NCBI RefSeq assembly: GCF_026810225.1
Contig: NZ_CP113865.1
Span: 156,001 to 220,000, forward strand
DNA from: Caldicellulosiruptor morganii
GTDB lineage: Bacteria > Bacillota > Thermoanaerobacteria > Caldicellulosiruptorales > Caldicellulosiruptoraceae
Length of the DNA stretch: 64,000 bases
Reading direction: 5' to 3'
A program made the position numbers and the translations under genes. The notes beneath the pieces are model-generated. The model saw only the letters and a program-made list of their open reading frames with translations, searched no databases and was not told the DNA's origin. How positions within the stretch are numbered: position 1 is the first letter of the stretch; each line of letters starts with the position of its first letter. Shown in pieces: positions 43,227-51,530 of the stretch.

Positions 43227-44306
43227 CTAAACCACAAAAAGAATCAAATAAAACACAAAAAGCAAAATTACTCCGAGCGGAAGACCAAGCCGTACCCATT
43301 CTTTGCTTTTGATTTCCAGCTTGCTTGATGCAATTATATTTGGAATGTTGCCCTGAATCAAAATACCACCGCTTGCAAGAAGGCTCAAAAGTATGGCTTT
43401 TACTTGGCTTTCTGCAAGACCTGGTGTGATCTCGGCGGCTGCCACAGTTGCATTGTCAAGGGCTGCTGAGATAACGTTTATCCAGAACAGAAGTTTATCT
43501 CCCAGGTTAACAACATATTTATCAATAAAAGGTTTAAAACCATTGCCCAATAGTTCAAGTGCAATGATGAACATAAAAATTTTTCCGGCCCTCACTGCTA
43601 CGTCCTTTCTTGCTTCAAGTTCTAAAATAGCCCTCTCCTCAGCCTTCAAGATAGCTTCTTCTTCTGTCAGAAGCTCTTCAACAGGTACAAGAATATATCC
43701 TCTTTTTCTCTCATAAAGCAAAATAAAGTAGCTCAAAAGTGAGAGGATAACTATGGTGGGTATTATATAAACACCGAGAATCTCAAATAAGTACAAAAAG
43801 CTGGCATTTAACGAACTTACCACAATTGTGGAAAGTGGTTCTCCAACCGGTGTTAAGGCTGCACCAAATCCTATAGAAAAGCATCCTATTACTGCTATTT
43901 TGACCTTTGTTTTGTGTTTAAGTGGCAAAAGGTGAATTATTTCCACCAGTATAAGTGTGGCAACAATTGCAGTTATGATGCTTGATATAAGCCCGAGAAC
44001 CAAAATTACAATAGATACAAAAATCTCTATTCTAATTTTACCCAGAATAGAATTTATTACAGATATAAATTTGCTGACAGTGAGGTTAAACACAAAACCC
44101 ATTACAAGAACAACCGCTGTCACAAGATAGAGAAGATAATTGCTAAATACATCTTTTAGAAGATGCAACGACAGAGTTTTGGAAACAACTGTTGCAATTA
44201 TACCCATTACAAGCAAAAATAGCTCCAGATTGTGTTCAATCTTTCGAAAAATAAAAGGCAATATAAAGACAAGAAGCAGAATTGTTATAAGTAAAATATC
44301 AACCAA
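43227..44306 (-). CDS. DUF1646-family membrane ion transporter (IT superfamily)
   Basis: About 359 residues with 10-12 membrane helices. Family motifs are GFGAALTPVGEPLSTIV, ISAALDNATVAAAEI and IQGNIPNIIAS, the two inverted-repeat hairpin regions seen in NhaD/ArsB-like transporters. Expected role: Na+/H+ or anion exchange. I use TTG 44306 with AGGGGG 9 bp upstream; an ATG at 44363 in frame adds a non-membrane lead that lacks a ribosome site. Single gene. Confidence 0.82.
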   Translation of the reverse strand: MVDILLITILLLVFILPFIFRKIEHNLELFLLVMGIIATVVSKTLSLHLLKDVFSNYLLYLVTAVVLVMGFVFNLTVSKFISVINSILGKIRIEIFVSIVILVLGLISSIITAIVATLILVEIIHLLPLKHKTKVKIAVIGCFSIGFGAALTPVGEPLSTIVVSSLNASFLYLFEILGVYIIPTIVILSLLSYFILLYERKRGYILVPVEELLTEEEAILKAEERAILELEARKDVAVRAGKIFMFIIALELLGNGFKPFIDKYVVNLGDKLLFWINVISAALDNATVAAAEITPGLAESQVKAILLSLLASGGILIQGNIPNIIASSKLEIKSKEWVRLGLPLGVILLFVFYLILFVV

Positions 44307-44447
44307 GTCAATTAACCCCCTATTCGTTTTTAAACACGAGCTAAGCTTTACATTGAAAATCATACTTCAATGATACCATGAAAAATTGTGCGATGCAAGA
44401 TATTGACAGGATGGTTTTGGATTGAAAACTACATATTTTGGAGAGGA

Positions 44448-44477
44448 TTGTTAATGTAGCTTTAAATATGGTATAAT
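44448..44477 (+). promoter_or_regulatory. Promoter of the RelE-type pair
   Basis: TTGTTA (44448-44453), 18-bp spacer, TATAAT (44472-44477), about 40 bp before the antitoxin start. Confidence 0.6.
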
Positions 44478-44521
44478 TAAAATTAAAAGAGTTTAATTTT
44501 AGTTTTTTGAGGTGTATAAAA

Positions 44522-44842
44522 TTGATTTCAAGAAAAAAAGCGAAAATACACATTGCAGAATCAGACGTGCCAAATATGGAAGCAAAAATAGAGTTAATTA
44601 AAAAATATTTAGAAACTGAAACAAGGGAAAATCTCCTCTCTTTTACTATTTCTTTATTAGATGCTTTAAAGGATATACCTTTTGATTTACTCTCTGCAAG
44701 ATTGAAAGATATATTAGTTGAATGGGCAGAAACAGCTGAAATCTGTCTTGATGATGAGCTTATGGATAGATTGAAAGAAGCAGAGGAAGAGTTTAAATCG
44801 GGTGGCAGTATTAAATGGGAACATCCGACAAATTCGACATAA
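44522..44842 (+). CDS. Putative antitoxin of RelE-type pair
   Basis: A 106-residue acidic helical protein (PNMEAKIELIKKYLETETRENLLSF... DDELMDRLKEAEEEFKSGG). It lacks a clear DNA-binding motif and resembles small antitoxin-like partners found upstream of RelE/ParE toxins. TTG 44522 has GAGGTG 7 bp upstream. Its 3' end overlaps the toxin start by 28 bp. The call rests mainly on position. Confidence 0.65.
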   Translation: MISRKKAKIHIAESDVPNMEAKIELIKKYLETETRENLLSFTISLLDALKDIPFDLLSARLKDILVEWAETAEICLDDELMDRLKEAEEEFKSGGSIKWEHPTNST

Positions 44843-45096
44843 TACTTTCCAAAAATGCATATAAATATCTGCAGAGGTTACCCCAAAATATCAAAAAGAG
44901 GATTGCGAATATTTTAGAAGAAGAATTATCACAAAACTCGTTTTCCTCCTCTAAAATTAAACCATTACATGGCAAATTAGAAGGTTTTTATAGATACAAA
45001 GAAGGCGATTTGAGGATAATATATAAGGTGGAGAAAGAGCAGCTTACAGTTTACATCTATGAGATCGGCCCAAGAGGGGATATTTATAAAAAGTAA
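44815..45096 (+). CDS. RelE/ParE-family toxin
   Basis: A 93-residue protein with the RelE fold order: FDIILSKNAYKYLQRLP, KKRIANILEEEL, KPLHGKLEGFYRYKEGDLRIIYKV and YIYEIGPRGDIYKK. The conserved Arg/Lys-rich strand (YRYKEGDLRIIY) is the usual mRNA-contact region. Translation-coupled to the upstream antitoxin-like gene. Confidence 0.88.
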   Translation: MGTSDKFDIILSKNAYKYLQRLPQNIKKRIANILEEELSQNSFSSSKIKPLHGKLEGFYRYKEGDLRIIYKVEKEQLTVYIYEIGPRGDIYKK

Positions 45097-45145
45097 AGAC
45101 CAAAAATATGAAAATAAATATAAAATCTTAGCACTCCTTTTAAAA

Positions 45146-45270
45146 AGCTGAATTCCCAGGGAAAAGACCTGGGATACGGGGGAACCAATTTTTACTGGGG
45201 TGAATCAGAAGCAAAAAGCTTCTGTAGGGCTAACCCTTTCGGCCCGAACCCGTCAGCTAACCTCGGAAGC
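45146..45270 (+). promoter_or_regulatory. Cyclic di-AMP riboswitch (ydaO/yuaA type)
   Basis: The conserved ydaO-yuaA segments occur in order: ATACGGGGGAACCA, GGGGTGAATC, a variable helix (AGAAGC / GCTTCT), TAGGGCTAACC, GGCCCGAACCCGTCAGCTAA and CCTCGGAAGC. In this class c-di-AMP binding turns expression off. A terminator at 45344 and further T-rich hairpins lie between it and the aminomutase gene, as expected for transcriptional control. Confidence 0.93.
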
Positions 45271-45343
45271 TTTGAAAGGGGAGGCAAAAGAGTTTTTGTG
45301 CCTTTTTGTCCAAAAAAGGAGGCGCTTTTTTGCCTTTGATTTC

Positions 45344-45390
45344 AAAGCAGCCAGATTCCGGGGTTATGGAGTTTGGCTGCTTTTATTTTT
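45344..45390 (+). terminator. Riboswitch expression-platform terminator
   Basis: AAAGCAGCCA pairs with TGGCTGCTTT over a 20-nt loop, followed by TATTTTTAT. It sits about 45 bp before the aminomutase start. An additional AGGCAAAAG...TTTTTGTGCCT hairpin precedes it at about 45283. Confidence 0.85.
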
Positions 45391-45434
45391 ATAAAACACC
45401 CGGGCGTTAAATTTTGAAAGGAGGTATTTGATAA

Positions 45435-46658
45435 ATGGAAAAATTGGATGTTATTAATAACAGAGAAAGGTTTGAAAAGTTAAAAGAGGCAATTCAGGAC
45501 TACTTAGATGTAAGAAGCACAATCAAAACAGGCATAGAAGATGAGGAAAGGATTGAATACCAGAAGAAAAAGATACTTTCATACCTTGGTGGCACAGAGA
45601 ATGACTGGAAAAACTACAAATGGCAGCTTAGAAATAGAATAACAAATGCAAAGCAGCTAAAAGAACTTTTGAATCTTGATGAGAAAGAGGCAGAGAAAAT
45701 AGCAGAGGTTGTCAGGGTTTATCGTTTTGCAATCTCTCCTTATTATCTCTCTTTGATTGACCCGGATAGCCCTGATTGCCCGGTAAAAAAGCAATCGGTA
45801 CCAAGCAGCTTAGAGCTCATTGAAAAAGGTGAGCTTGACCCAATGGACGAAGAGCACACATCCCCGACAAAGATTATCACACAGCGCTATCCAGACAGGC
45901 TCATAATAAAGGTTACAAACATATGTGGAATGTTTTGCAGGTTCTGCCAGCGAAGAAGGCTGATTGGCGAGACAGATACTCACGCATCGCTTGATGACAT
46001 CAAAGAGGCAGTTGACTATGTTGAGCAAAACCCAAATATAAGAGATGTTCTGATTACAGGCGGGGATGCTTTGATGCTTTCTGATGAAATTTTAGAGTGG
46101 ATTTTAAGGTCACTGCGGCAGATTCCTCATGTTGAGATAATACGAATTGGCACACGGGCACCTGTAACTCTTCCCCAGAGAATTACAAAAGAGCTTGTTG
46201 AGATGATAAAAAAATATCATCCTGTTTATATAAACACCCATTTTAACCACCCGCGTGAGATTACAAAAGAATCAAAAAGAGCATGTGAGATGCTTGCAGA
46301 CGCCGGTGTGCCACTTGGCAACCAGATGGTACTTTTAAATGGAGTCAATAACGACAAATACGTTGTGAGAAAGCTAAACCAGGAGCTTTTGAAGATCCGG
46401 GTAAAGCCATATTACATCTTTCATCCAAAAAGGGTAAAAGGCACATCACATTTCTGGGTGACAATTGAAGAGGGGATGGAGATAATTGAAAGCTTAAGGG
46501 GCAGAACCTCTGGTATGGCAGTGCCAACATATATCATAAACGCACCAAAGGGGAAGGGCAAAACCCCAATCATGCCAAATTATCTTCTGTACTTTGGCAA
46601 AGACAAAGTTGTGTTTAGAAACTGGGAAGGTGAGGTTTTTGAGGTGGAGAATGGGTAA
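45435..46658 (+). CDS. eam: Glutamate 2,3-aminomutase (radical SAM/PLP; lysine 2,3-aminomutase homologue)
   Basis: A 407-residue radical SAM, PLP-dependent aminomutase. The Fe-S motif is CGMFCRFC (CX3CX2C) in TNICGMFCRFCQRRRL; the PLP lysine is in the conserved block RTSGMAVPTYIINAPKGKGK. In lysine 2,3-aminomutase two aspartates (Asp293 and Asp330 in the clostridial enzyme) hold the lysine side chain. Here the equivalents are Lys332 (FHPKRVKG) and Asn369 (YIINAP), the substitutions that define glutamate 2,3-aminomutase. Product would be beta-glutamate, a compatible solute. The c-di-AMP riboswitch in the leader supports an osmotic role. Automated pipelines will probably name it kamA. Confidence 0.85.
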   Translation: MEKLDVINNRERFEKLKEAIQDYLDVRSTIKTGIEDEERIEYQKKKILSYLGGTENDWKNYKWQLRNRITNAKQLKELLNLDEKEAEKIAEVVRVYRFAISPYYLSLIDPDSPDCPVKKQSVPSSLELIEKGELDPMDEEHTSPTKIITQRYPDRLIIKVTNICGMFCRFCQRRRLIGETDTHASLDDIKEAVDYVEQNPNIRDVLITGGDALMLSDEILEWILRSLRQIPHVEIIRIGTRAPVTLPQRITKELVEMIKKYHPVYINTHFNHPREITKESKRACEMLADAGVPLGNQMVLLNGVNNDKYVVRKLNQELLKIRVKPYYIFHPKRVKGTSHFWVTIEEGMEIIESLRGRTSGMAVPTYIINAPKGKGKTPIMPNYLLYFGKDKVVFRNWEGEVFEVENG

Positions 46659-46733
46659 TAATCTTTAATACTAAACTTGGCGAAATTGTAATGAGTGGTA
46701 TCATGCAATTTTGAAGAAATAAATTGTGCTTTA

Positions 46734-47162
46734 TCTTCCCAGCCTGCAAAAGAATCAAATAGGCTTAGCTAAAGTGTGACAAAGCAAATTGTTAAGGCAA
46801 CACAAAAGGTAAGTATTCATAACGTTCAAATTGAATCAAGAAGAAACGCATTAAAAAAGCTCAATGATGTAATAAGAAAATATGCACATGTGATAGTGTA
46901 TTTGGTTTTAGGTATATTGGTTATCAATGCATTTGTAATAAGAGGAAGTAAAGGCTGCAAAGCCTTTTTCTTTTCTTTAATATTTTGCTTTCTTTATGCT
47001 GCAACTGATGAAATACACCAAATATTTGTTTCAGGAAGAGGGGCAAAAGCAACTGATGTTTTAATTGATGGTATTGGAGCTTTGATGGGAATTGTAATTT
47101 ACAAATTCATGTTCAAAATATATCAAAAGACTAAAACAGAATCTTCACCAAAACGATTATAA
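46734..47162 (+). pseudogene. VanZ-family membrane protein, broken at N-terminus
   Basis: The VanZ motif SSQPAKESNRLS is encoded at 46734-46769, directly followed by TAA (46770-46772) in the same frame as the downstream segment, which runs from GTG 46776 with IRKYAHVIVYLVLGIL and the hallmark ATDEIHQIFVSGRGAKATDVLIDGIGALMG. The stop, the missing first helix and the lack of a ribosome site at 46776 indicate a decayed gene, although the last 128 codons stay open. Function of VanZ proteins is membrane/teicoplanin-resistance related but ill defined. Confidence 0.7.
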
Positions 47163-47290
47163 CCACCCACAGTAAAATACCTATCAAAAGTCCATTTTTT
47201 AACCCTCTAAAAAAATTGGGCGATGGCATTGCTTTAAAATTTTCCTTTAAATTTTCTTATGTTATATATTATTCATTGTCTTTTAATTTT

Positions 47291-47657
47291 TTATTCCACA
47301 ATTCCCATTGCACTTTTCAATATCTTATCATAGTCCATTTCCTTCTTGGGAAACTCATACACCTTTTTGCCCTCTCTCAAAACAAGAATCCTATCACACA
47401 TGCCAATTAGCTCTGAAAATTCAGAGGAGATAAAGATAATTGCACAGCCAATTCGCGCAAGTTCGTTTATGATATTATATACCTCAACCTTTGATGCTAA
47501 ATCCAGACCCTTTGTTGGTTCATCCAGAATAAACACTATCGACTGGGAAAATAACCACTTTGCAATCAAAACCTTTTGCTGATTGCCCCCAGAAAGAGTT
47601 GCTATCTTTTGAGAGATTTCCTTTGGCTTTATCCCAGGTCGCTTTATAAAAAAATTT
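47291..47657 (-). pseudogene. 3' fragment of a sugar ABC transporter ATPase (RbsA/MglA type)
   Basis: Minus strand, open from after a TAA near 47658: FFIKRPGIKPKEISQKIATLSGGNQQKVLIAKWL, Walker B VFILDEPTKGLD, then SSEFSELIGMCDRILVLREGK. This is only the C-terminal end of the second ATPase half of a two-domain sugar importer ATPase. Walker A and the first ~380 residues are missing; the cut lies against the trmI terminator. No permease or binding-protein genes remain. The 47163-47290 stretch is AT-rich. Confidence 0.85.
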
Positions 47658-47663
47658 TCTTAA

Positions 47664-47706
47664 AAAACAAAAAGGCTGGGCAGAAAAAACTGTCCAACCC
47701 TTTGTT
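47664..47706 (-). terminator. Terminator of trmI
   Basis: Minus strand: AAAGGGTTGGACAG ... CTGCCCAGCCTTTTT with mismatches, followed by GTTTTTT. It ends the TrmI transcript. Confidence 0.7.
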
Positions 47707-47707
47707 T

Positions 47708-48475
47708 TTACTCACCAATTTTTCTTCCAAAAATCATATAAGCAGTATGGCCTATCATCCTGTCATCGGGCCTTAACCTTTCTGGTACAGACTTGTACTG
47801 GCGGGTTAAAATCTCAACCACTTCGGATACATAGAACCTGTGCTCTTCCAGAGCTTTTAGAGTTTCTGCAACCTGATTTGTTGTGGGAACAAGTATACCC
47901 AAATGCCCGGCAGGCTTTAGTGCCTTTCTTATTTCGGGTATTGCCTCTTGTGGCTCTCTTATGTCCAGGAAAAATGCATCCAAATCTCTTTCCTCTATAC
48001 CATCAAGGATTGATTTATTGTGCATCACAACATTGTCAAATTTTGAAAAACTTTTAATATTTTTTTCTGCTTTTTTATAAAACTCTTCTCTTTGCTCATA
48101 TGTGTACACCTTTCCCTCAGGCCCCACAGCCATGGAAAGATACAGGGCAAAAGCACCCGAGCCAGTACCTGCCTCACCAACTCTTTTTCCAGGGTTTATA
48201 TCAAGGCGCATGAGTATGTATGCCCCATCTTTTGGGTAAACAATCTGGGTATGGCGCTTTAAATAGTGCATGACATAGTCAAATGTGTCGCATGGAAATA
48301 CATAATATTCAACATCGTTTGCAACAAAACTGCCACCTGGTGGTATCTGGGCTAAAGAAGTAGAGTCTATATAACCTGTTGGCAGATTTATTCTCTTTGG
48401 CACAGTTATATCAACAACTTTTTTGAATCCTTCTGGACCAATTATAACCCTTTTTGTTTCAAATCCCTGGTGCAA
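47708..48475 (-). CDS. trmI: tRNA (adenine-58-N1)-methyltransferase TrmI
   Basis: A 255-residue class I methyltransferase making m1A58 in the T-loop of tRNA, a modification important for tRNA stability at high temperature. Motif I is VGEAGTGSGAFALYLSMAVG; YTYEQREEFYKKAEKNI and DAFFLDIREPQEAIPEI follow, as in bacterial TrmI. TTG start with AAGGGGG 7 bp upstream. Single gene. Confidence 0.9.
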   Translation of the reverse strand: MHQGFETKRVIIGPEGFKKVVDITVPKRINLPTGYIDSTSLAQIPPGGSFVANDVEYYVFPCDTFDYVMHYLKRHTQIVYPKDGAYILMRLDINPGKRVGEAGTGSGAFALYLSMAVGPEGKVYTYEQREEFYKKAEKNIKSFSKFDNVVMHNKSILDGIEERDLDAFFLDIREPQEAIPEIRKALKPAGHLGILVPTTNQVAETLKALEEHRFYVSEVVEILTRQYKSVPERLRPDDRMIGHTAYMIFGRKIGE

Positions 48476-48597
48476 TTGGTAACCCCCTTTTCAAAGCAAA
48501 ATCTTCATTAATACTAAAAAATTACATAATAAATTGCGCAAATGATAGGTAAGAGTCTGTTAATATCAAAAAACAAAGGTATCAAGAATATTTAATA

Positions 48598-48969
48598 CTA
48601 CATTTTTATAAAATAATCAACTATATCCTCAAGCCCAACAAGCCCTATAACTTTTCCATTGTCTAAAACAGGCACAGCTGAGATGTCGTTTTCGCGCAGA
48701 AGCTTTGCAACATGCTTTATATCATCATTTATGTCAGCAGTGATTACCGCCTTTGTCATTGCAAGCTCAACAGGATATGTTTCAAAATGCCCGGGCTGAC
48801 TTAAGAACCTGTATATATCAGCTTTCACTATAATACCTTTCAAAAAGTCATCCTGGTCAACAATAACCGCAACACTTTTCTTTCTTTTTTGCATCTGATC
48901 TAAAGCATACTTTACTGTGTCGTTTGGGGAAAGCTTTATAAAATCCTGGTTAATGATGTTTGAAAGCAT
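48598..48969 (-). CDS. Tandem CBS-domain protein
   Basis: A 123-residue stand-alone pair of CBS domains (HINQD...VAVIVDQDDFLKGIIVKADIYRFL and AVPVLDNGKVIGLVGLEDIVDYFI). Such Bateman modules bind adenosyl nucleotides and act as sensors for partner enzymes or transporters; no partner is adjacent. It diverges from the YhfC-like gene across a 323-bp region rich in operators. Confidence 0.85.
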   Translation of the reverse strand: MLSNIINQDFIKLSPNDTVKYALDQMQKRKKSVAVIVDQDDFLKGIIVKADIYRFLSQPGHFETYPVELAMTKAVITADINDDIKHVAKLLRENDISAVPVLDNGKVIGLVGLEDIVDYFIKM

Positions 48970-49081
48970 TATTCTATCTCCTCCAGATTTAAATTTTAAT
49001 TTTACTTTCTTAAAAATCTTCCTCTAATTATTTATTATATACCCAAAAGTTTTTATCTCTTAAAAAATTTTATCAAGTGTA

Positions 49082-49128
49082 TTGACTTTTAGTCAATTTT
49101 GTTTATATAAATCATGACTATTAGTCAA
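49082..49128. promoter_or_regulatory. Paired AGTCAA-type palindromic operators
   Basis: TTGACT-TTT-AGTCAA (49082-49096, perfect 6-bp arms) and ATGACT-ATT-AGTCAA (49114-49128), centres 32 bp apart, about three DNA turns. The first overlaps a possible -35 (TTGACT) for a rightward promoter with TATAAA near 49105-49110. Pattern suits a MarR-like dimer; the regulator is not in this window. Confidence 0.6.
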
Positions 49129-49164
49129 ATGTTAAACAGAGGTAAAAACAGCAAATTCAAAATT

Positions 49165-49236
49165 AAAAGCTTCTGGAAATAGCTTTTGGGGCTTTTGCAC
49201 ATTCAGGTAGACTGAGGCAAAAGCCCTCTTTTTTTG
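49165..49236 (+). promoter_or_regulatory. Leader with mutually exclusive hairpins and terminator before YhfC-like gene
   Basis: A 10-bp terminator GGGCTTTTGC / GCAAAAGCCC (49189-49226) followed by TCTTTTTTTTT ends 57 bp before the gene. Upstream, AAAAGCT (49165-49171) can pair with AGCTTTT (49181-49187), and its AAAAGC can alternatively pair with the terminator's GCTTTT. This suggests a regulated attenuator; no known riboswitch class is recognised. Confidence 0.55.
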
Positions 49237-49292
49237 ACGATTAAACTATAGTATTATAAACTTATACATCTCAAAAAAAGAGGTGCTCTGTT

Positions 49293-50075
49293 TTGGTATC
49301 AAATCTTAAAATTATCTTCATGTGCATAACACTCATTCTTTCGCTGGGCTTTCCGGTTTTGCTGGCTGTGGTTGTTGTAAAAAAGCACTCGGTAGTTTTA
49401 AAATCAATTTTAATAGGGGCGCTGGTATTTTTCATTTTTCAGATTGTTCTGAGAATTCCAATGCTTCAGATTTTGTCAAAGCAAAGCTACTTTGTAGAAT
49501 TTTCTAAACATTATCTTATGTATTCAATCTTTCTGGGACTGACAGCCGGAATTTTTAAAGAGGTTGGTAGATACATTGGTTTTAAAGGGTTTTTAAAGGA
49601 CAGGCTAAACTATAAAAATGGTCTTGCTTACGGTGTTGGACACGGTGGAATTGAATCAATTTTAATTGTCGGTTTGAGCTATATTAATAACATTGTGTAT
49701 GCTTTTTTAATTAACTTTGGCATTTTGGATGTCCTTTTAAAAGGCAAGGTTTCTCCTGATATGATCAGGGCTATAAAAAGTGCACTTGTTGAAACGCCTG
49801 CTTCGGCTTTTCTTCTTGCCGGTTTTGAAAGAGTTTTCACAATGGCAATTCAGATTGCTCTTTCGCTTTTGGTACTTGTAGCTTTGAAGAAAGGTAAGCT
49901 TTTTTATCTTGTGCTTGCAATATTGCTTCACACAATCATTGATGCACCTGCTGCATATATGTCATTATTAAAAGTTAATATGTTTGCTATTGAGCTTGTA
50001 GTTTTGCTATGGGCTGTGTTGAGCCTGGTCTACATTATGAGGTGGAAAGACATTTATAAAATGCAAGAAAGCTAA
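49293..50075 (+). CDS. YhfC-family (PrsW-like) membrane protein
   Basis: A 260-residue polytopic protein with about seven helices. The motifs KEVGRYIGFKG, YGVGHGGIESI and HTIIDAPAAY are the E..H..H type residues of the YhfC family, proposed to be intramembrane metalloprotease-like relatives of PrsW/CAAX enzymes. TTG start after GAGGTG. It is preceded by two palindromic operators and an attenuator, so its expression is probably induced by a specific signal. Confidence 0.8.
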   Translation: MVSNLKIIFMCITLILSLGFPVLLAVVVVKKHSVVLKSILIGALVFFIFQIVLRIPMLQILSKQSYFVEFSKHYLMYSIFLGLTAGIFKEVGRYIGFKGFLKDRLNYKNGLAYGVGHGGIESILIVGLSYINNIVYAFLINFGILDVLLKGKVSPDMIRAIKSALVETPASAFLLAGFERVFTMAIQIALSLLVLVALKKGKLFYLVLAILLHTIIDAPAAYMSLLKVNMFAIELVVLLWAVLSLVYIMRWKDIYKMQES

Positions 50076-50183
50076 AAGGGTTGAAAGAAAGATATTTATA
50101 AAAAATTGAGTTTACCTCTGAGGTGCCAATTTATGAGCAAGTGAACTGTGCAAAGCTGGGTGCCATGTTTATCAAAAATATAG

Positions 50184-51530
50184 CAAGAAGACTCCGTCTT
50201 CCACAAGATGGAGATGAATTGCTAAAAATGTGATAAAATATTTCTGGGTGATGTCAAGTGTACAAAACACAAAAAAATCATATAAGATGTGATAAACAAA
50301 CATACAAACTTTTGCGAAAGCTCTGTCACTTTTCAAAAAACCTGTACAACTTTGCTCTGTATCATATAAGACAGCACTATTTTCAAACTCATGAATATTT
50401 GCGATATGAAAGTGTATATCACATTGCAAAAGGCAACGAAAACTACAGACTTTTGCCATCACAGGTTGCCCAGCAGACACTTATTTCGGTGGATGAATCT
50501 TTTAAATCTTTTTTGAACCTTTTGAAAGCCAAAAAGGAAGGAAAGATAAAAGAGAAAGTTTTAATGCCAAAGTATCTGCCCAAGGAAGGGATGTATCAGA
50601 TAGTTTTCCCAAAAGACCAGTTAAAAGTAGAAGACAGAAAAGTGAGACTTAGTCTTGGCAGAAGTTTTTCAAAGGAGTTTGGGGTAAGATACTTATATTT
50701 TGAATTACCCAAAAATATTGCAGGAAAAAAGATTAAGGAAGTCAGGATAATCTCGAGATACCATGGGAAATGGTTTGAGATTGAGTATGTGTATGAGGAA
50801 AAAGAGCAGGATTGTAAGCTTGACAGAAGCAGGATTTTGGCAATAGACCTTGGTTTAAACAACTTTGCAGCGCTTACGGATACCATTGGGACTGCCTTTT
50901 TGATAGAGGGCAGGTTTTTGAAATCAGTCAACCGATGGTACAACAAGGAAAAAGCAAGACTGCAGAGTGTATACTCCAAACAGGGAATCAAATATGGTTC
51001 AAAACTTGCTCAAGTTTCTCTTAAAAGGCAGCATATAGTTGAGAACTTTTTAAATCAGGCTGTAAACGTTGTAGTTAAGCACTGTCTGGAAAATAAAATA
51101 GGAGTAGTTGTTGTGGGCAGGATGAAAGAGATAAAGCAGGGTATAGAGCTTGGGAAGGTGAACAATCAGAACTTTGTTGGGATACCGTACAAGAAGTTTA
51201 AGAGAAAATTAGAAGCAAAGTGCAGGTTGTATGGAATAGAGTATGTGGAGGTAGAGGGAAGCTACACATTACAGAGGTGCAGCAGATGTGGGGTGGTTGA
51301 CAAGAGTAACAGAAAGCACAGGGGCTTGTATGTGTGCAAGAAATGTGGAAATGTGGTGAATGCGGATATAAATGGAGCGATAAACATACTTTTAAAGGTA
51401 GCTGGTGAGTCTGCGAAAGAGCAGATAGCCAGAAGTAGCTGTGTGAACCACCCTGTGAGAATAAGGGTAGCTTAAAATGCTGCCAAACTTCTCTACGTCG
51501 CCTTCACCTCTTCAGGTGGATGGTAGTTTA
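50184..51530 (+). mobile_element. IS200/IS605-type element, copy 2 (tnpB intact, no tnpA)
   Basis: Near-identical to copy 1. Left end hairpin CTCCGTCTTC-CAC-AAGATGGAG; right end CACCTCTTCAGGTGG then ATGGTAGTTTA. Left flank ATAG, as in copy 1, is the candidate insertion/TAM side. Boundaries are set by where the copies diverge and by restoration of the split reading frame. The right-end region overlapping the tnpB 3' end is where a guide (omega) RNA would lie. Confidence 0.85.
50258..51475 (+). CDS. tnpB: TnpB RNA-guided nuclease (IS605 OrfB family), intact
   Basis: A 405-residue OMEGA-type nuclease. N-terminal REC/wedge part ends near 190; RuvC-I is AIDLGLNNFAALTD (Asp197); the zinc finger CSRC...CKKC uses Cys341, 344, 360 and 363; RuvC-III is NADINGAINI (Asp370). 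At the RuvC-II position, where ISDra2 TnpB has a VIEDL-type Glu, this protein has VVVGRMKEIK: Gly287 at the canonical place, with Glu291 four residues later. The enzyme may use a shifted Glu, as described for some TnpB groups. GTG start. Confidence 0.9.
   Translation: MYKTQKNHIRCDKQTYKLLRKLCHFSKNLYNFALYHIRQHYFQTHEYLRYESVYHIAKGNENYRLLPSQVAQQTLISVDESFKSFLNLLKAKKEGKIKEKVLMPKYLPKEGMYQIVFPKDQLKVEDRKVRLSLGRSFSKEFGVRYLYFELPKNIAGKKIKEVRIISRYHGKWFEIEYVYEEKEQDCKLDRSRILAIDLGLNNFAALTDTIGTAFLIEGRFLKSVNRWYNKEKARLQSVYSKQGIKYGSKLAQVSLKRQHIVENFLNQAVNVVVKHCLENKIGVVVVGRMKEIKQGIELGKVNNQNFVGIPYKKFKRKLEAKCRLYGIEYVEVEGSYTLQRCSRCGVVDKSNRKHRGLYVCKKCGNVVNADINGAINILLKVAGESAKEQIARSSCVNHPVRIRVA

Noticed and set aside
45435..46658. 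Naming the aminomutase lysine 2,3-aminomutase (kamA)
   Set aside because: Both substrate-side aspartates are replaced by Lys332 and Asn369, so the lysine name is not supported; general family membership is.
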